Part shown: piece by piece, positions 12,330-24,700 of the stretch
How positions within the stretch are numbered: the first letter of the stretch is position 1
How the letters are laid out: each line of letters begins with the position of its first letter
Assembly: GCF_028640845.1 (NCBI RefSeq)
Contig: NC_080540.1
Location: 159,734,438-159,798,437, forward strand
DNA: 64,000 nt
Origin: Ahaetulla prasina
Lineage: Eukaryota; Chordata; Lepidosauria; Squamata; Colubridae
Direction of reading: 5' to 3'
Notes under the pieces: generated by a model
The model's input: the letters and a program-made list of their open reading frames with translations, nothing else
Database searches by the model: none
What the model was told of the DNA's origin: nothing
Made by a program: the position numbers and the translations under genes

Positions 12330-12463
12330 CCGTGTTTCCCCAAAAATAAGACCCTGTCTTTTTTTTTTTTTAACCCTGAAATAAGTGCTTGGCTTATTGC
12401 CATGCGCTCAAAAGCCCGATTGGGTTTATTACCAGGGGATGTCTTATTTTGGGGAAAACAGGG
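12330..12463. mobile_element. Short MITE with CCGTGTTTCCCC ends and TA target
   Basis: Left end CCGTGTTTCCCCAAAAATAA is the inverted partner of the right end TTATTTTGGGGAAAACAGGG. TA dinucleotides flank both ends (12328-12329 and 12464-12465). Confidence 0.85.
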
Positions 12464-12584
12464 TAACAGTTGGGAATTTTTTCATTGGGACCGTGTTGCC
12501 TATTTTTTTATTGTGGCTTTCATTCGGCACTGAGGTTGGCAAGTTTCCTAGCTTATCTTGTTGCCATTAACTGTTTTTAAAGTA

Positions 12585-12956
12585 CCGTATATACTCGAGT
12601 ATAAGCCGAGTTTTTCAGCACGTTTTTTGTGCTGAAAAACGTCCCCTCGGCTTATACTCGGGTCTATACGGCTTATACTCGAGTTTTTTTTTTTAAGCCC
12701 CTCGGCTTATACTCGAGTATATACGGCTTATACTCGAGTTTTTTTTTCTTTTCTTTTTTTCACATTTTACCGGACGGCGCGGGGAAGCCCTGCCGGTGCA
12801 GTGAGAGGGCGGGGGGGAGGGAGGGTTTCCCCAACCGGTAGGTGCCTCATTTCCCACCCTCGGCTTATACTCGAGTCCCCAGTTTACCCCAGTTTTTGGG
12901 GTAAAATTGGGGACCTCGGCTTATACTCGGATCGGCTTATATTCGAGTATATACGG
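12585..12956. mobile_element. MITE with CCGTATATACTCGAGTATAA ends and TA target
   Basis: Terminal inverted repeats of about 25 bp, flanked by TA at 12583-12584 and 12957-12958. The interior repeats CGGCTTATACTCGAGT in both orientations at least six times, and has a GC-rich core at 12768-12850. No coding capacity. Confidence 0.9.
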
Positions 12957-13906
12957 TATGTAAAAACAATATTACTATGGAACCTCGGTTTCCGTTACGC
13001 TCATGCAGGCTAAGCCTTGCTGAAATAGGTCATCAGGTCTGCTGCATCTAAATTAAACCCTGTTGCGCATGTCTCCTAAGGCTTAACTTCATCTCTCACT
13101 GTTGGAGATAAGGATTTGACTGCCACAGAATAGGATTATGAGGCTCCTGACTAAGGTTGAACTTCTGATACACCTTTCTTTGAAACATCTGTTGTTGGCC
13201 ATGACTTAGCCAGACAGCCAATCACACCAAAATTGGTCTGGGCCACCTTTATTAAAAAAAATAAAAAATCGGTGACTACATTTAAAAGATATCAGTGTCG
13301 ATATTTATATTATTGAATAACAGCTGGGTAACTTTCCCCAGTATAATCGGCATAAACAAGTATATCCCTTGGTGCATCATATGGTAAGATGGTTGCATTT
13401 CCCTACTGGCTGCTACTGTATTGAAGCCAATTCAGATTATCTTGTTGCTTTTTACCAGAAATGTTTATGCATCTTCCAATGACGTATATTCATTCCATAA
13501 AAATAAATATAGATTTAACTACACGGAAAGCACGGCACACATGTCTGATTTGTAAACATGGTCAGGAATTTGAAAACAACGGGTACCTTCAGAGCCTTCA
13601 GTTTTAATTGTAGAATGCCTAGCATTTCATAAGCAACAAGTGGGCATTTATGTCTAAAAAAATATATAACAGAAATAGCAAGGAGTCCACCGTCTTGGCA
13701 TCAGGCCCCTCTCTAAGGTTCAAAGAGCCTTGGCTTTAGCTGTTAGTGAACAAAGCAGGGGGCAGAAAACCAGAATTTCAAAATTCAACACTTGCAGTTT
13801 TTTCCCTGACAAACCAATCTGCTTTCTTTTTTTTAGCAGGTAAAAAAGGCAGGTTGGTCCTAGCAGATAGAAGCAAATCTTTTCTGTCGTTATGGGAAAG
13901 TAGATA
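12957..13906. other. Intergenic sequence, no supported feature
   Basis: Nothing recognisable on either strand apart from short A and T runs. Confidence 0.45.
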
Positions 13907-14177
13907 CAGATAGTCCTTGCTTACCAACACATTTTGCAACAAATCCTCTCATTATAACTGTTGCAGCATCCCATGGTTATAATTGCCATTTGGGCATTTC
14001 ACAACTGGAAAAAAAAATATTACAATTTGCAGTCACATGATATTTCATTTCATGGCCAAAGAGGAAGTGAGGTTGTAAGGCAATCATTGTGTGGTCATAT
14101 GATTTTCCACTTAGCGACCACAGCATTTAGAAATAGGGATACTGGCCCCAATTGTGGTTGCTAAGTGAAGATACCTT
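13907..14177 (-). mobile_element. TA-target MITE family, copy 2 (internally shortened)
   Basis: Starts CAGATAGTCCTTGCTTACCAAC after TA. Ends CAATTGTGGTTGCTAAGTGAAGATACC before TA. The interior matches the family in reverse but is about 100 bp shorter. Confidence 0.75.
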
Positions 14178-14198
14178 TATGGATGTTGCAAGGTAACC

Positions 14199-14568
14199 TG
14201 TCAGGCCTGGAAACCATACTAGGTTTTAGGGTTCCAGACGCTGCCACATTTTTTCCCTGAGGGGAAGAAGGGGGGTTGAGGGGTATGGTAACATTCTTCA
14301 AGCGATCAAGGTCGGATGGTGTTCACATCTGCAGGAGGAGTGGCGAGAAGATATTCGAATGAACTGGGAGAACGTGGGACCATGTGACCGGCAAAGGGGT
14401 TAGGGGGGTGGGACTCTTGGGGTTTGTATAACTGGGAAAAGAATCCGGAAGTTCAGTTTTGGAATTTCACTCATCGTGTGCCAGTTTCCTTATGCTAGTA
14501 AAGAACTCTGAAAGACAATGGCTTCTGAGGTTTTTTTATGCAGAAGAGGTTTTTCTGGAACCTTGACA
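14199..14568 (+). mobile_element. LTR-like element (TG...CA)
   Basis: Runs from TGTCAGGCCTGG to CCTTGACA with short inverted ends TGTCA/TGACA. It contains TGTATAACTGGG and a possible polyadenylation region AGTAAAGAACTCTGA. No flanking duplication was found, because an inverted copy of its centre starts two bases after its end. An endogenous-retrovirus-type solo LTR is the likeliest reading. Confidence 0.5.
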
Positions 14569-14645
14569 TTATTCCAAAACTGAACTTCCGGATTCTTTTC
14601 CCAGTTATACAAACCCCAAGAGTCCCACCCCCCTAACCCCTTTGC
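14391..14645. repeat. Perfect 75-bp inverted repeat with 105-bp spacer
   Basis: Bases 14391-14465 are the exact reverse complement of 14571-14645. The left arm lies inside the LTR-like element and the right arm begins just after it. No mismatch was seen over 75 bases. Confidence 0.95.
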
Positions 14646-15093
14646 TGGTTCATTTCCATTTTTTAAAAAATATGAACTTTCATGATAATTTGATAGAAGG
14701 CATCACCATAATTTTAAGCACTTTTTCTCTCCCTTGTGTGGAGGTCTACAAACCTTTTTTACTGGTTTGAAGAAGGTTAGTTCTCGAAAAGCCGTGGCAG
14801 GAAGACAGCTGAATTTTAGGAATTTTGACAGATGAATTTTTGAACCCAGCTGTATGACAGGACTGGCTTCAGAATACCCACCAGTTTTGTATAAAGTCTA
14901 CAAACTTATAATTGTTGCAAAATGACCTAACTATAGCCAGTTTTTGTACTCTGCATATAAAATACTTTTACTTCATTTTCAGTCAGGAAACATACCAAAG
15001 TTTGTGGTTAAGTGGATAAGAAGGTAGACATGTCTTGGTATGAGGAAGACCCTGAAGACTTTGCGTATATATTTGCTGGGCCACTTTTGTGAG

Positions 15094-15250
15094 AGCCAAT
15101 TTGGTGTAATGATAAAAGCTAGAAACCAGAAGATTGAGCAGCTCTAGGAAGAAAGCATTGGCAAACCCCTTCTGAAAATCTTGCCAGGAAAACTGTAGGA
15201 ACTTGTCCAGGCTGTTGCCAGGAATCAACGCTGACTTGAACTCCACCCAC
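15094..15250 (+). mobile_element. tRNA/MIR-like SINE fragment
   Basis: GAGCCAATTTGGTGTAATG at the head and CTTGTCCAGGCTGTTGCCAG with ATCAACGCTGACTTGAA at the tail. Same family as 10497-10727, with an internal deletion. Confidence 0.65.
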
Positions 15251-15580
15251 CCCTCCAAAAGTCACTTTTAGTGCATTATGTTCACTGGGGAGGGAGGAAC
15301 TGTGTTTGATTGTTGGATGCCAAGAAAGCATTTACAGAAAGCAGCCTGGTCTGAGTTTTTCATTAATGTATGAATAGACCAGATAAAAATGTATCCAGGT
15401 AGTCCTCGACTTATGACCATAATTGAGCTCACCATTTCTGTTGTTAAGCGAGACATTCGTTAAGTGATTTTTGCCCCATTTTACGATCTTTCTTTCCACA
15501 GTTGTTAAGTAAATCATTGCAGTTGTTAAGTTACTAACACGGTTGTTAAGTGAATCTGGCTTCCCCATTGACTTTGCTTG

Positions 15581-16362
15581 TGTTGTGGACTGCCAGCAGC
15601 CTGCGGAGCTGGCAACGGAGTTGGACAGCAATGAGGCTGAGGTGAGGCAAGGACCATCAGGGAGTGAGGTGCAGACTCCAGAGTCTCCAGAGCCGATAGT
15701 AGTGAGGCAGAGGAACAGGAGGAGCCTGTTCCTAATGCACGCATAAGAAGAGCTACCAGAAGGCAAAAGCAGCTCAAGCAAAAAGGACAACTCAGGAGTA
15801 GGACCAAGAGATGATTGGCCCCTCCCATAATGCTTAAAACAGACCAGCAACGGCGTTTGGGCTTTTTTTTTTTTATTTGCATTTATATCCCGCCCTTCTC
15901 CGAAGACTCAGGGCGGCTTACACTATGTCAAGCAATAGTCTTCATCCATTTGTATATTATATACAAAGTCAACTTATTGCCCCCAACAATCTGGGTCCTC
16001 ATTTTACCTACCTTATAAAGGATGGAAGGCTGAGTCAACCTTGGGCCTGGTGGGACTTGAACCTGCAGTAATTGCAGGCTTTGCAAAGCTACCAAACAAT
16101 GTTGGTAGCTTTGTCTTCTGCTTCGTCTACCTCTGGCATTTATTTTTGAGACTTCTGAATGTTTGCCAAGAAAGGCCTTTGGCAGTTTGCCTAATTGGAC
16201 CAAGGTTTGCAATAGGACTGAGGAATTTGTGTTGGGAGGAATTTGTTTTAATTTAGTTGAACTACGCTGGGAATGAAGTAATTCTCAGCTGTTCGAATAA
16301 AGTTTGTTTGTTTGTTTCACGGACTGAGTTTCCTACTACCTACTTGGGCCTGGGTCACAATA
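15581..16362 (+). mobile_element. Solo LTR inserted in the MITE, 5-bp target duplication GCTTG
   Basis: Begins TGTTGTGGACTGCC and ends GGGTCACAATA. GCTTG lies at 15576-15580 and again at 16363-16367. An AATAAAG signal lies near 16297. A SINE is nested at about 15862-16086. There is no internal gag/pol-like coding sequence, so this is a solo LTR or an LTR-only relic. Confidence 0.75.
15862..16086 (-). mobile_element. L2-tailed SINE nested inside the LTR
   Basis: In the plus strand it reads poly-T, then TTATATCCCGCCCTTCTCCG and AGACTCAGGGCGGCTTACAC, then TGGGTCCTCATTTTACC and GACTTGAACCTGCAGT. That is the reverse of a tRNA-headed SINE with an L2 tail. Confidence 0.75.
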
Positions 16363-16573
16363 GCTTGTCAGAAATTTGCAAAAATGATCTTGGTACACAG
16401 CAATTATCATAAATATGAACCGTTGGCCAAGCCTCTGAATTTTGATCATATGATCATAGGGATACTGCATGGGTCAAAAGTGTGAGAAATGTGTGAAAAG
16501 TCACTTTTTTTCAGTGCCGTTGTAACTTTGAACGGTCACTAAACAAACTGTTGTAAGTCGAGGACTATCTGTA

Positions 16574-16942
16574 CAGGTTGACTTGTGACCACAGCTGAGG
16601 CCAACATTCCGTTGCTAAGCAAGGCAGTTGTGAAGTGAGTTTTTCTCTATTCTGCAGTCTTTTTTGCCGTAGTTAAGCGAATCACTGCAGTTGTTAAGTG
16701 AATCATGTGGTTATTAAGCGAATCTGGCTCCTTCCCCCCCCCCCCTATTGACTTTGCTTGTCAGAAGCAAAGGGTGATCACATGACCGAGCAACTGCTGA
16801 TTGTCGGGAGCCCGAAGTTTTGATCACGTGGCCACGGGGATACTGCAACGGCCCTATGTGGGAAAACTGGTCCTGTCAATTTTTGTCAGTGCCTTTGTAT
16901 CTTTGGTCATTAAACGATTGGATGTAAGTCGAGGACTACCTA
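16574..16942 (+). mobile_element. TA-target MITE, copy 4, abutting copy 3
   Basis: Starts CAGGTTGACTTGTGACC immediately after the TA that ends copy 3. Ends GTAAGTCGAGGACTACCTA before TA at 16943. Same orientation as its neighbour. Confidence 0.85.
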
Positions 16943-17274
16943 TAGAAACCTGAAAATATTTGTTGAGTATGCAGCAGTTTAAATCAGGCTTAGTACTTCC
17001 AAAGCTCCTGCAGAACTCAATAAAAAGTTGGCAATTCCTTGGTTATCAACTTTTGGCCACTCCTGGCTTAAAAGGTTCTGAGAGCTGCAGGTGGGCATCT
17101 CATGCTCTTGATTCCCAGCATATTGTCTGTTTACTGGTGCCACCCAATAAGTAATAGATAGCTTTTAATGGATGAAAAGCAGCTCATGCCATTTTGTGAA
17201 GAGTGACTAATGTCTGTAATATATGAACGGGAATCAGTCTGACATACGTGGCTCTTCTTAGAAGCCATTTAATT

Positions 17275-17396
17275 CAGGGGTCTCCAACCTTGGTCCCTTT
17301 AAGACTTGTGGACTTCAACTCCCAGAGACCCTCAGCTGAGGGTCTCTGGGAGTTGAAGTCCACAAGTCTTAAAGGGACCAAGGCTGGAGACCCCTG
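17275..17396. mobile_element. hAT foldback MITE, TSD ATTTAATT
   Basis: An almost perfect palindrome with ends CAGGGGTCTCCAACC/GGAGACCCCTG. The 8-bp duplication ATTTAATT is at 17267 and 17397. It is 266 bases upstream of the CSRNP2 start codon. Confidence 0.92.
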
Positions 17397-17662
17397 ATTT
17401 AATTCATCTCTGGGGGAAAATAATAATGGGGAGCAGCCAGAGAAGAAAGAAATACACAGCACCTACAGGAGCTGACTTACTACAATGTCCAAACATCCTG
17501 TGTGTCGCAGGTGCACGACATGAAGTAAAGTCACTAATCCTTTCCTCTCTTTGTCCATACTAGGTACCTGGTAAACTCCCATCAGTAGGCCTGGAGTCAG
17601 AAATCTTCAGCTAATACAAATCTCTCTTCTGCTCTTTGGCTCTCCATGCGAGCCAGGGACAA

Positions 17663-17813
17663 ATGGATGCCATCGCAAGTGCCGGCCTCAAGAGGAAGTT
17701 TGACGATGTGGACGTGGGCTCGCCCATTTCCAATTCTGACGATGAGATCTCCAACAGCGACAGCGCAGACAGCTGCGACAGCGTCAATCCTCCAAGCTCC
17801 TCAGGCTTCATTC
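17663..17813 (+). CDS. CSRNP2: CSRNP2 coding exon 1 (residues 1-50 plus one base)
   Basis: Starts at the ATG in GACAAATGGATGCC and ends ATTC before donor GTAAGT. Contains the [10 protein letters not shown] segment and the [15 protein letters not shown] acidic/serine run. The 5' splice acceptor of this exon is upstream and not settled; CATACTAG ending at 17565 is one candidate. Confidence 0.96.
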
Positions 17814-18705
17814 GTAAGTGTTGGCATTAGAGGGTTTTTTCAAACACGGTTCACTCCATAGGGGTGGACTCAACCTACGACCGCAATTGGGCCTGGAACT
17901 TCTGTTGCTAAGTAATGTGGTTGTTAAGTCATCCTGTGACCATGTCTAATTTTTTGCTGCAACCATTAAGTGAACCACATGGTCACTAAGTGAATCCAAC
18001 TTCCCTTGTTGATTTTGCTTGTCATAAGCAGGCAGGGACAATTGCAAATGGTGATTGCATAACCCATTCCCCTGCCCCAGACGCTGCAGCTGTCATAAGT
18101 GTGAGCTAGTTGCCAAGTGCCTAGAAGTGTGATCACTGGTCATAAGTCAATTTTTTCAGCAGCACTTTAATTTTAAACAATCACTAAACAAATGGTTGTA
18201 AGTCAAGGACTAACTGCATCATCGGCATTAATTCTAGCAGTACTTCTTGAAGAATTTACCTGTTCCATCTGTTAGTCACTGAAGCCTTGCTTCATCAAGA
18301 AAGTCTTCCATGGGGTCAGACTTTTGCAAGAATGGGATGACTTCTGAGGTAAAGCAAGAGTAGTAAGTATGGACTTCTGCCTAGCTCAGGGGTCTGCAAC
18401 CTGAACCAGTTGGACCCCTTTCCCACAGAAAACAAAACACCAGCAGCCACAAAAATCTGGGTGGGTGTGGCCAGCTCGACGTCACTCACTCCCATCTAGT
18501 CATATGACACACACCCCAGCCATGCCTACCCAGGTTTTGTAGTACCCAGTGTTTTCTATGGGAAACGAGTATCTCTTTCTCTCTCCCTCCTTCTCTCCCA
18601 TCTCTCTTTCTCCCTCCCTCTCTTTCTCTTTCCCTCTCTCCCTCTCCCTCCCTCCCTTCTCTCATCTCTCTGTCTCCCTCTCCCTCTCTCCCTCCCTCTC
18701 TCTCA

Positions 18706-18736
<31 letters not shown>

Positions 18737-21700
18737 CCCTCCCCTCACTCCCCACCCCTACTTCTCAACCCACACACCCAGGGAATAACTGTAAGGAAAT
18801 TTGGCCACGTTCTCTCTGTCTCTGGAAAGATACAAAGATAAACCTTGCGTTGCAAAAGGAGTGACTGTCAGGCTGTTACATCACAGCGCCATGAGGTTGC
18901 TACCTTAGAGTGCTGCACACACTTCAGAGAAGCATCATCCCCAGCAGTAGCACACTCAGACAAGCACTCCTACACATCCTGCAACTCAGGCCGAAGTGGC
19001 CGGAAAATGTAGTCCCTGGGCGTCGCCGAATACACTTGGCAGGCAAAGTATGGGATGACCCGTCCCCCATCACCAAGACAGCGTCCGCTGAATCCTTGCA
19101 AAACTGGGCAAAGGCAGAGATAGGGAGCAGACAGAGCTGTATCAAGCCGAATCTGTTTCTCTCTCTCTGTCTCTTGCTCGCTGTCCGACTGCAGCAGGAA
19201 ACAACAGTTGGTTAGTGCTAGACGCGCAACCTGCTCTCCATGCCGAGAGAGAGCAGCCAGGGGTGAGTGGGGCAGGGAATGGGCTCCTGGAGGAGGAGGG
19301 GACCCAGTCTCCCCCATTGTGAAGCACATTTCCACTGTGATGCGCAAGGAACTGCAAGGCAAGGCACTGTTATTGGTCTTCCCCCCCCCCCACGCCAAAA
19401 GAAAAGTCAGCTGGACTTCTCCTCCTAGAAGCCCCCCTACCCTTCCCTGCTTCCTACCCCCCACTCAATCCCACTTCGGGACAGAGGATCGTGTGCTGGA
19501 AACCCATGTTGGGGTGACGTCAGAGCACGCCTTCTGACCCACCGGCGCTCAGCCTGCAACACTCCACACTCATCCAAGCCCAGCTTGCTGAAGTGGGGGA
19601 GCAGCTCTGACCCCTCCGCTGCCCCACCCATGGCCCCAGCCATCATTGCCCAGGTTCCTCAAAGATGTGGCACATTTCAAAGGTGGCAGCTCGTGTTGGA
19701 GGTGCCGAATAGTGGGATATCTATGAGAGCCGGGCCAGGCCTCTCCACCGTCCGACTCACCAATGGGGGCGTTTCTGCTGGGCCAGCCGCCGCCCACACC
19801 GGGCTTTTGTGCTCGGCCAGGGGAGGGGAGCACTTCTCCACGCCTCCCCCTTTCTCTTGGCCCTGGCAATGAGGGAGAAGGAAAGTCAGGCTTGGGAGAT
19901 GGCCCCCCACCCCGCAAGATCCGCCCTCGCTGTTCTCTCCCAGCCTTCTTTGCTGGCAGCAGTAGCAAATGTACAACGAAAGCGGAATCCTGTTGCTGTG
20001 CAAAGGCAAATACAGGGGCTCTTCACTCCCACACTAAGGCACCGGCCACTCCCACCGCTGCGATAGGGCGACAACTCTTTCATCCCTCTGCTGTGACAGG
20101 GCACAGGGAGCCGCAGCAGAGGGGTGAAAGAGCTGCATGCGGCTCTGAAGCCACGGGTTGCCAACACTCAGTCTAGCTGCTTCTGTGTTGCCAACCAATC
20201 AAAGTTTGTCAAGAGCAGCCTAAAGACAGCCTATAATTTCTTTTAGTCAGTGTTCTTTGACCCAGATCCATCCAATAAGTTGGACAGGTCTGACCAAAAT
20301 CGGTCATGTAATGAATGTGAAGTTATTATGAGACACTTCCATCTTACGGAGTTAATAATTCTAATAAAAGTATGCATAGTAGTCTTTTTCCCCCCAGTCT
20401 GATCCTAGTAGAATATATATCCCCACTTTTGCTGTTTTTGGTCTATTGCAGGGGTGTCCAAAGTTTTTTTGGTGAGGGCCAAATATAGAAAAATAAGCAA
20501 AGGCCCGGGCCACACCATTGAATGGGGGGGGAGGGGAGGGCTAATTTTTTTTCGTACCAGTTCTGTGGGCGTGGCTTATTTTGGGGTGTGGCTGAGGAAC
20601 TCTGGGAATTGAAGTCCACAAGTCTTAAAGAGACCAAGTTTGGACACCCCTGATCTTGGCTTTTGTTTTGTATTTGGTATGAACTTGAAACTCCCTTCAT
20701 TATTCCCTGCCCAAGGGGTGGAGGTGCGAGGAGCCTCGCCAGGCGGCCCGAGGAAGGCGAGGGTAGAACTGCTGGGGTCGGGCACGGCCAGCAGCCTCTT
20801 TCCCGCTTGCCGCCTCCTCTGCCCCCTCCCTTCATTATTCCCCACCCATGGGGAGGAGCTGCGAGCCTCGCAGCGAACCACCGGGCAAGCACCGGGAGGC
20901 GGCCGAAAAGGGCCATATTCAATTATACTTTCAGAATTTGCTGCGGGCCAATAAAAACTGACCCGCGGGCCGCAGTTGGCCCGCGGGCCATAGTTTGGAC
21001 ACCCCTGGTCTATTGGGTGCAATAGAAGCAAATCATGTGAAAAGTTGCTATTGTTCTTAGATGCTCTGTATAGGCTTGACTAGTTCAGAGGTCCCCAACC
21101 CTCAGGTCACGTCCCTTTCGGAACCAGGCCACACAAGTGGTGGACGAACATGCGCACCCAGCTCCGCTTGCAAGAACAACGGGTGCAAGCACGCGCACAC
21201 ACGCACACGCACACGCACACACGAAGCTCCATTTGTATGAGTGGCAGGCACACCATTACTTCATTGGCACAAATGGAGCTGATCACGCACACTCCTGCTG
21301 CCGTACAGAACCATCCCCTCTCCCTCCTCCCCCCCCCGGGCCGCCAAGCCAGAAAGGTTGAGGACTGCTGGATTAGTAGTCCATAATACCTTGATTAGCA
21401 GGACTGCGTAGCACTTAGGAGTCAAGGCCGAAAAATGCTTTTGTGCCAGTTGGAGGAGGTGAATGATCCACTGCATTCCTCTGGTGTTCTCTACCCCACC
21501 CCCACCCCGTTCCCCATTTGTGTGAGATGTGGAAGAGAAGGCTGCTCTTTTTTCTGTCCCTGTCTCCCCTTTTCTGAAGCAGTGCTCCCCTGATATCAGA
21601 TAGCTGCCAATCCGGTAAGCTTTTTACAAGATCTGGCTAATTACAGCAAGTCTTGAGGGAACCACTTCAGTCTCTCCTGACTGAATGCATTTGGCTGAAC

Positions 21701-24700
21701 CCAGGAGATAATAAATACACACTATTATGGTTGTTCCTCAGTGCTGGGTGTTATTTCTTACGTTGGTTACATTTTTCTGTTTAGCTATTAACCTTATTAC
21801 TGTTCTGGATCTCGGTAAGCTGCTCAGAGTCAGACATGATTAGAATAGCGTATGAGCCTAGTAAAATAAATAAATTCCCTAAAGCAGCTGTGCCTTTTCC
21901 TAGGATCATGTGTCTGCCCTCGTGTTCTTCCTAGTCATATTGATTTCCCCTCTTTTATCCACTCTTGGAGCATGAAGAGTTATAAGAAATTAATCAGGCT
22001 ATTCGTTCCAGCACTTTAGTCTTAGTTCAGGAGAAGAGCCGTTAGTTCAAACAGCTTACATTCTGCCCTAATGATTGTTACTCAGATAGGCTTGCCTATG
22101 TTAATTTCATTGCTGGTTATGATTGGAGAAGGAGGTTAGATGGGAAAAGATGATTTGCTGGATAAGGACCTGACTTGACAAAACAATGCCATGCCTGTTG
22201 TTTTACATCATTAGTGGCATTTGAAAAATCAATTACGATTGATTCTACAGAACCTTAAGATTTCTCAGTATTTCCCAGATTTCTGGAAAGGCAGCTTGCC
22301 TGTCACTATTAATACGCCTGTGTGGTGCACAGCCAGAATTTTAAATAGCTTACAGACTTCACTCTTGGTTATTCAGAGCTACAATAAAACCCTGCGGGCT
22401 TCGGCCAGTGCTCTTTATATCCTGGAACATGCTCAGAATCCTGTCTAGTGCTTAAGAATTAAGTGGCAGGTATGTGTCAGTGTGGGAGATTTTGAAAGCT
22501 GCTATGGTGGAAGACACATTCTTCAAACAACATTTGCCACGGGTGCTCTGTAACAATGAAGAAAATATTAAATGGGGTGTGTGACAGGAGACCCATCCTT
22601 GCTTCAATTTTCAAGCGGTGTTTCTGTTTTGCTTTCTTACACCTCAGCAACCTCCATCTTAAAAAGGCAGAAACAACTGCGTAGAAAGAACGTGCGCTTC
22701 GACCAGGTGACCGTGTACTACTTTGCAAGGCGTCAGGGATTTACCAGCGTTCCTAGCCAAGGGGGCAGTTCCCTGGGCATGGCCCAGCGGCATAACTCTG
22801 TCCGCAGGTACACCCTTGGTGAATTTGCCCAAGAGCAGGAAGTGAATCACCGTGAGATCCTTCGAGAACACCTGAAGGAGGAGAAGCTCCACGCCAAGAA
22901 AATGAAGGTAGGCTTTTGGCATGCTGAAAAGTCCTTTTTGGTCCCTCATTTGCAGAGTTTTTGGTGCTGCAGCTTGATCCTATTTTCATACCTATGTAGT
23001 GAATATAGCAAGGTTGGGAATTGATTTTGAATGCCTGTAATCCTTTTCCCAATTTGATACAGTGAGTTCATATCAGGCCTACCTGTGGGAAGTGGTAGAG
23101 AAGACCTAGACCACGGGTGTCAAACTCGCCGCGTCATGTTACTGTCACATGACGTATCGCGACTTTCTTCCCTTTGCGGAGCTGGGGTGAGCGTGGCCTG
23201 CGCATGACACTTCTGGCCCATGGGCCACCGATTTGACACCCCTGAACTAGAGGATCATATGGTTCTTTGGTGCACGGGTCTCCAACCTTGGCAACTTTAA
23301 GACTTGTGGACTTCAACTCCCAGAGTTCCTCAGCCAGCTTTGCTGGGAGTTGAAGTCCACAAGTCTTAAAGTTGCCAAGGTTGGAGACCCCTGCTTTGGT
23401 GCATTTGCCTGGACTCTCTTATTTGTCTGTCTCTGCAGTTATTAAGAAATAGTATTCCAAATATGCATGTCTGATTATTTTGCATTTTGGTTTTATTTCC
23501 TGTCTATTCCATTATGTTACGCCCCGAACCAAAGTCCATTTTTTTCCCTGGATTTCTCCATATTTCATAGACTACATACAGTCCTCCATCTGGATTGGAA
23601 TATGAGAAATGCCGCTGGTAATGTGAAAATGAGCGTTGAAGAATTTCTTCTTGAAGTGAATGAATGTGAAGTTGACAAGAGCTTTCCCTCTGGGGCTTGA
23701 TGAGAAAGGGTCAGAGAGGAGCTTTCTGAGGAAAAGCTAAGGATTCCTGGCCCTCACAGCCAAGAGACAAGTACTGCTAGTCATGCCAACCAGTTTTCTA
23801 GCCTCTGTTTTGTGTCAGCTTGATTCATGGGAAGGCTCGGCAACTGCAGCAAAAGCCTCTCCCCTTTTAGCCTCCTCCAGCAAGCTTCCTGTTCAGTCCA
23901 TCTCCTTATCATGCCTCCTGGCAGCCTGGTTGGTGTGTCCTGTAGGTTGCCTAGCAACTGGGTTTCCCTTACTGAATTGAATGCTTCTGTCAAAAAACAT
24001 AGACGGTCCAATCATTCTCTTGCTACCATGGCAACCAGCTTAGCCAAAAGGACAAATATTCCACTCTGTAGTCCTGCAACTCTGGCCTACTTCTTATAGT
24101 TGATAAAAGAAACCAGTTTCCGAACTGCACTGCTTCAAGGTCTGGCTTTGTCCTTATACGATCCATCCTTGTTTATGCATATGCCACCTTCTCCAGAAAG
24201 TGGAAAAGAGAAGGATCTAGGTTGCGACTTGCTAACTAGCTTGCTAGCTTTCTGTGGTGGCTGTTTATGGTGTTTTTGGTTGTACGTATGAGCATCTGGT
24301 CCTGGATACCAATCCAGCCTTTCTTGTATGTTGAGTTGGAGTATGTCTGAAAAGAAGCCTGCTTATTTATGTATTTATTTCCCAACTTTATTATTTTTAT
24401 AAATAACCCTAGGCAGCAAACATATCTAACTCACCTTCCTCCTCCTGTTTTCCCCACTACAACAACCCTGTGAGGTGGATTGGGCTGAGAGAGAGTCAGT
24501 CACCGGCCCAAAGTTACCCAGCCGGCTTTCCAAAAAAGTAGCTGCAGCTTTGGTAATAAAACTATGGTGTTCCTGAAGCCTATGGGGAACATGCAAAGTG
24601 CTTTTCTAAAACATGAGGGCTTTGTATATTCATTCCACGGAGAATTTGGCATTCTGAAAATCCATTTTTCCCTTTCACGGTCTGTTAGTGGCACAGAAAC

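Larger units (their letters stand above)
15396..16571 (+). mobile_element. TA-target MITE, copy 3, interrupted by an LTR
   Basis: The left part 15396-15580 begins CAGGTAGTCCTCGACTTAT. The right part 16363-16571 ends GTAAGTCGAGGACTATCTG before TA. Removing 15581-16362 and one copy of GCTTG rebuilds a normal family member. Confidence 0.9.

Noticed and set aside
4276..17500. TFCP2 3' end expected from synteny
   Set aside because: No frame resembling TFCP2 was seen; it is presumably left of the window or rearranged.
19208..20176. Several overlapping GC-rich open frames on both strands
   Set aside because: They lie in a GC-rich repeat interior between hAT-like ends. None has a recognisable protein pattern, and many frames are open at once because of composition.
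20443..21031. 159- and 151-codon minus-strand frames
   Set aside because: Fully inside a hAT element with 8-bp target duplications; no transposase features.
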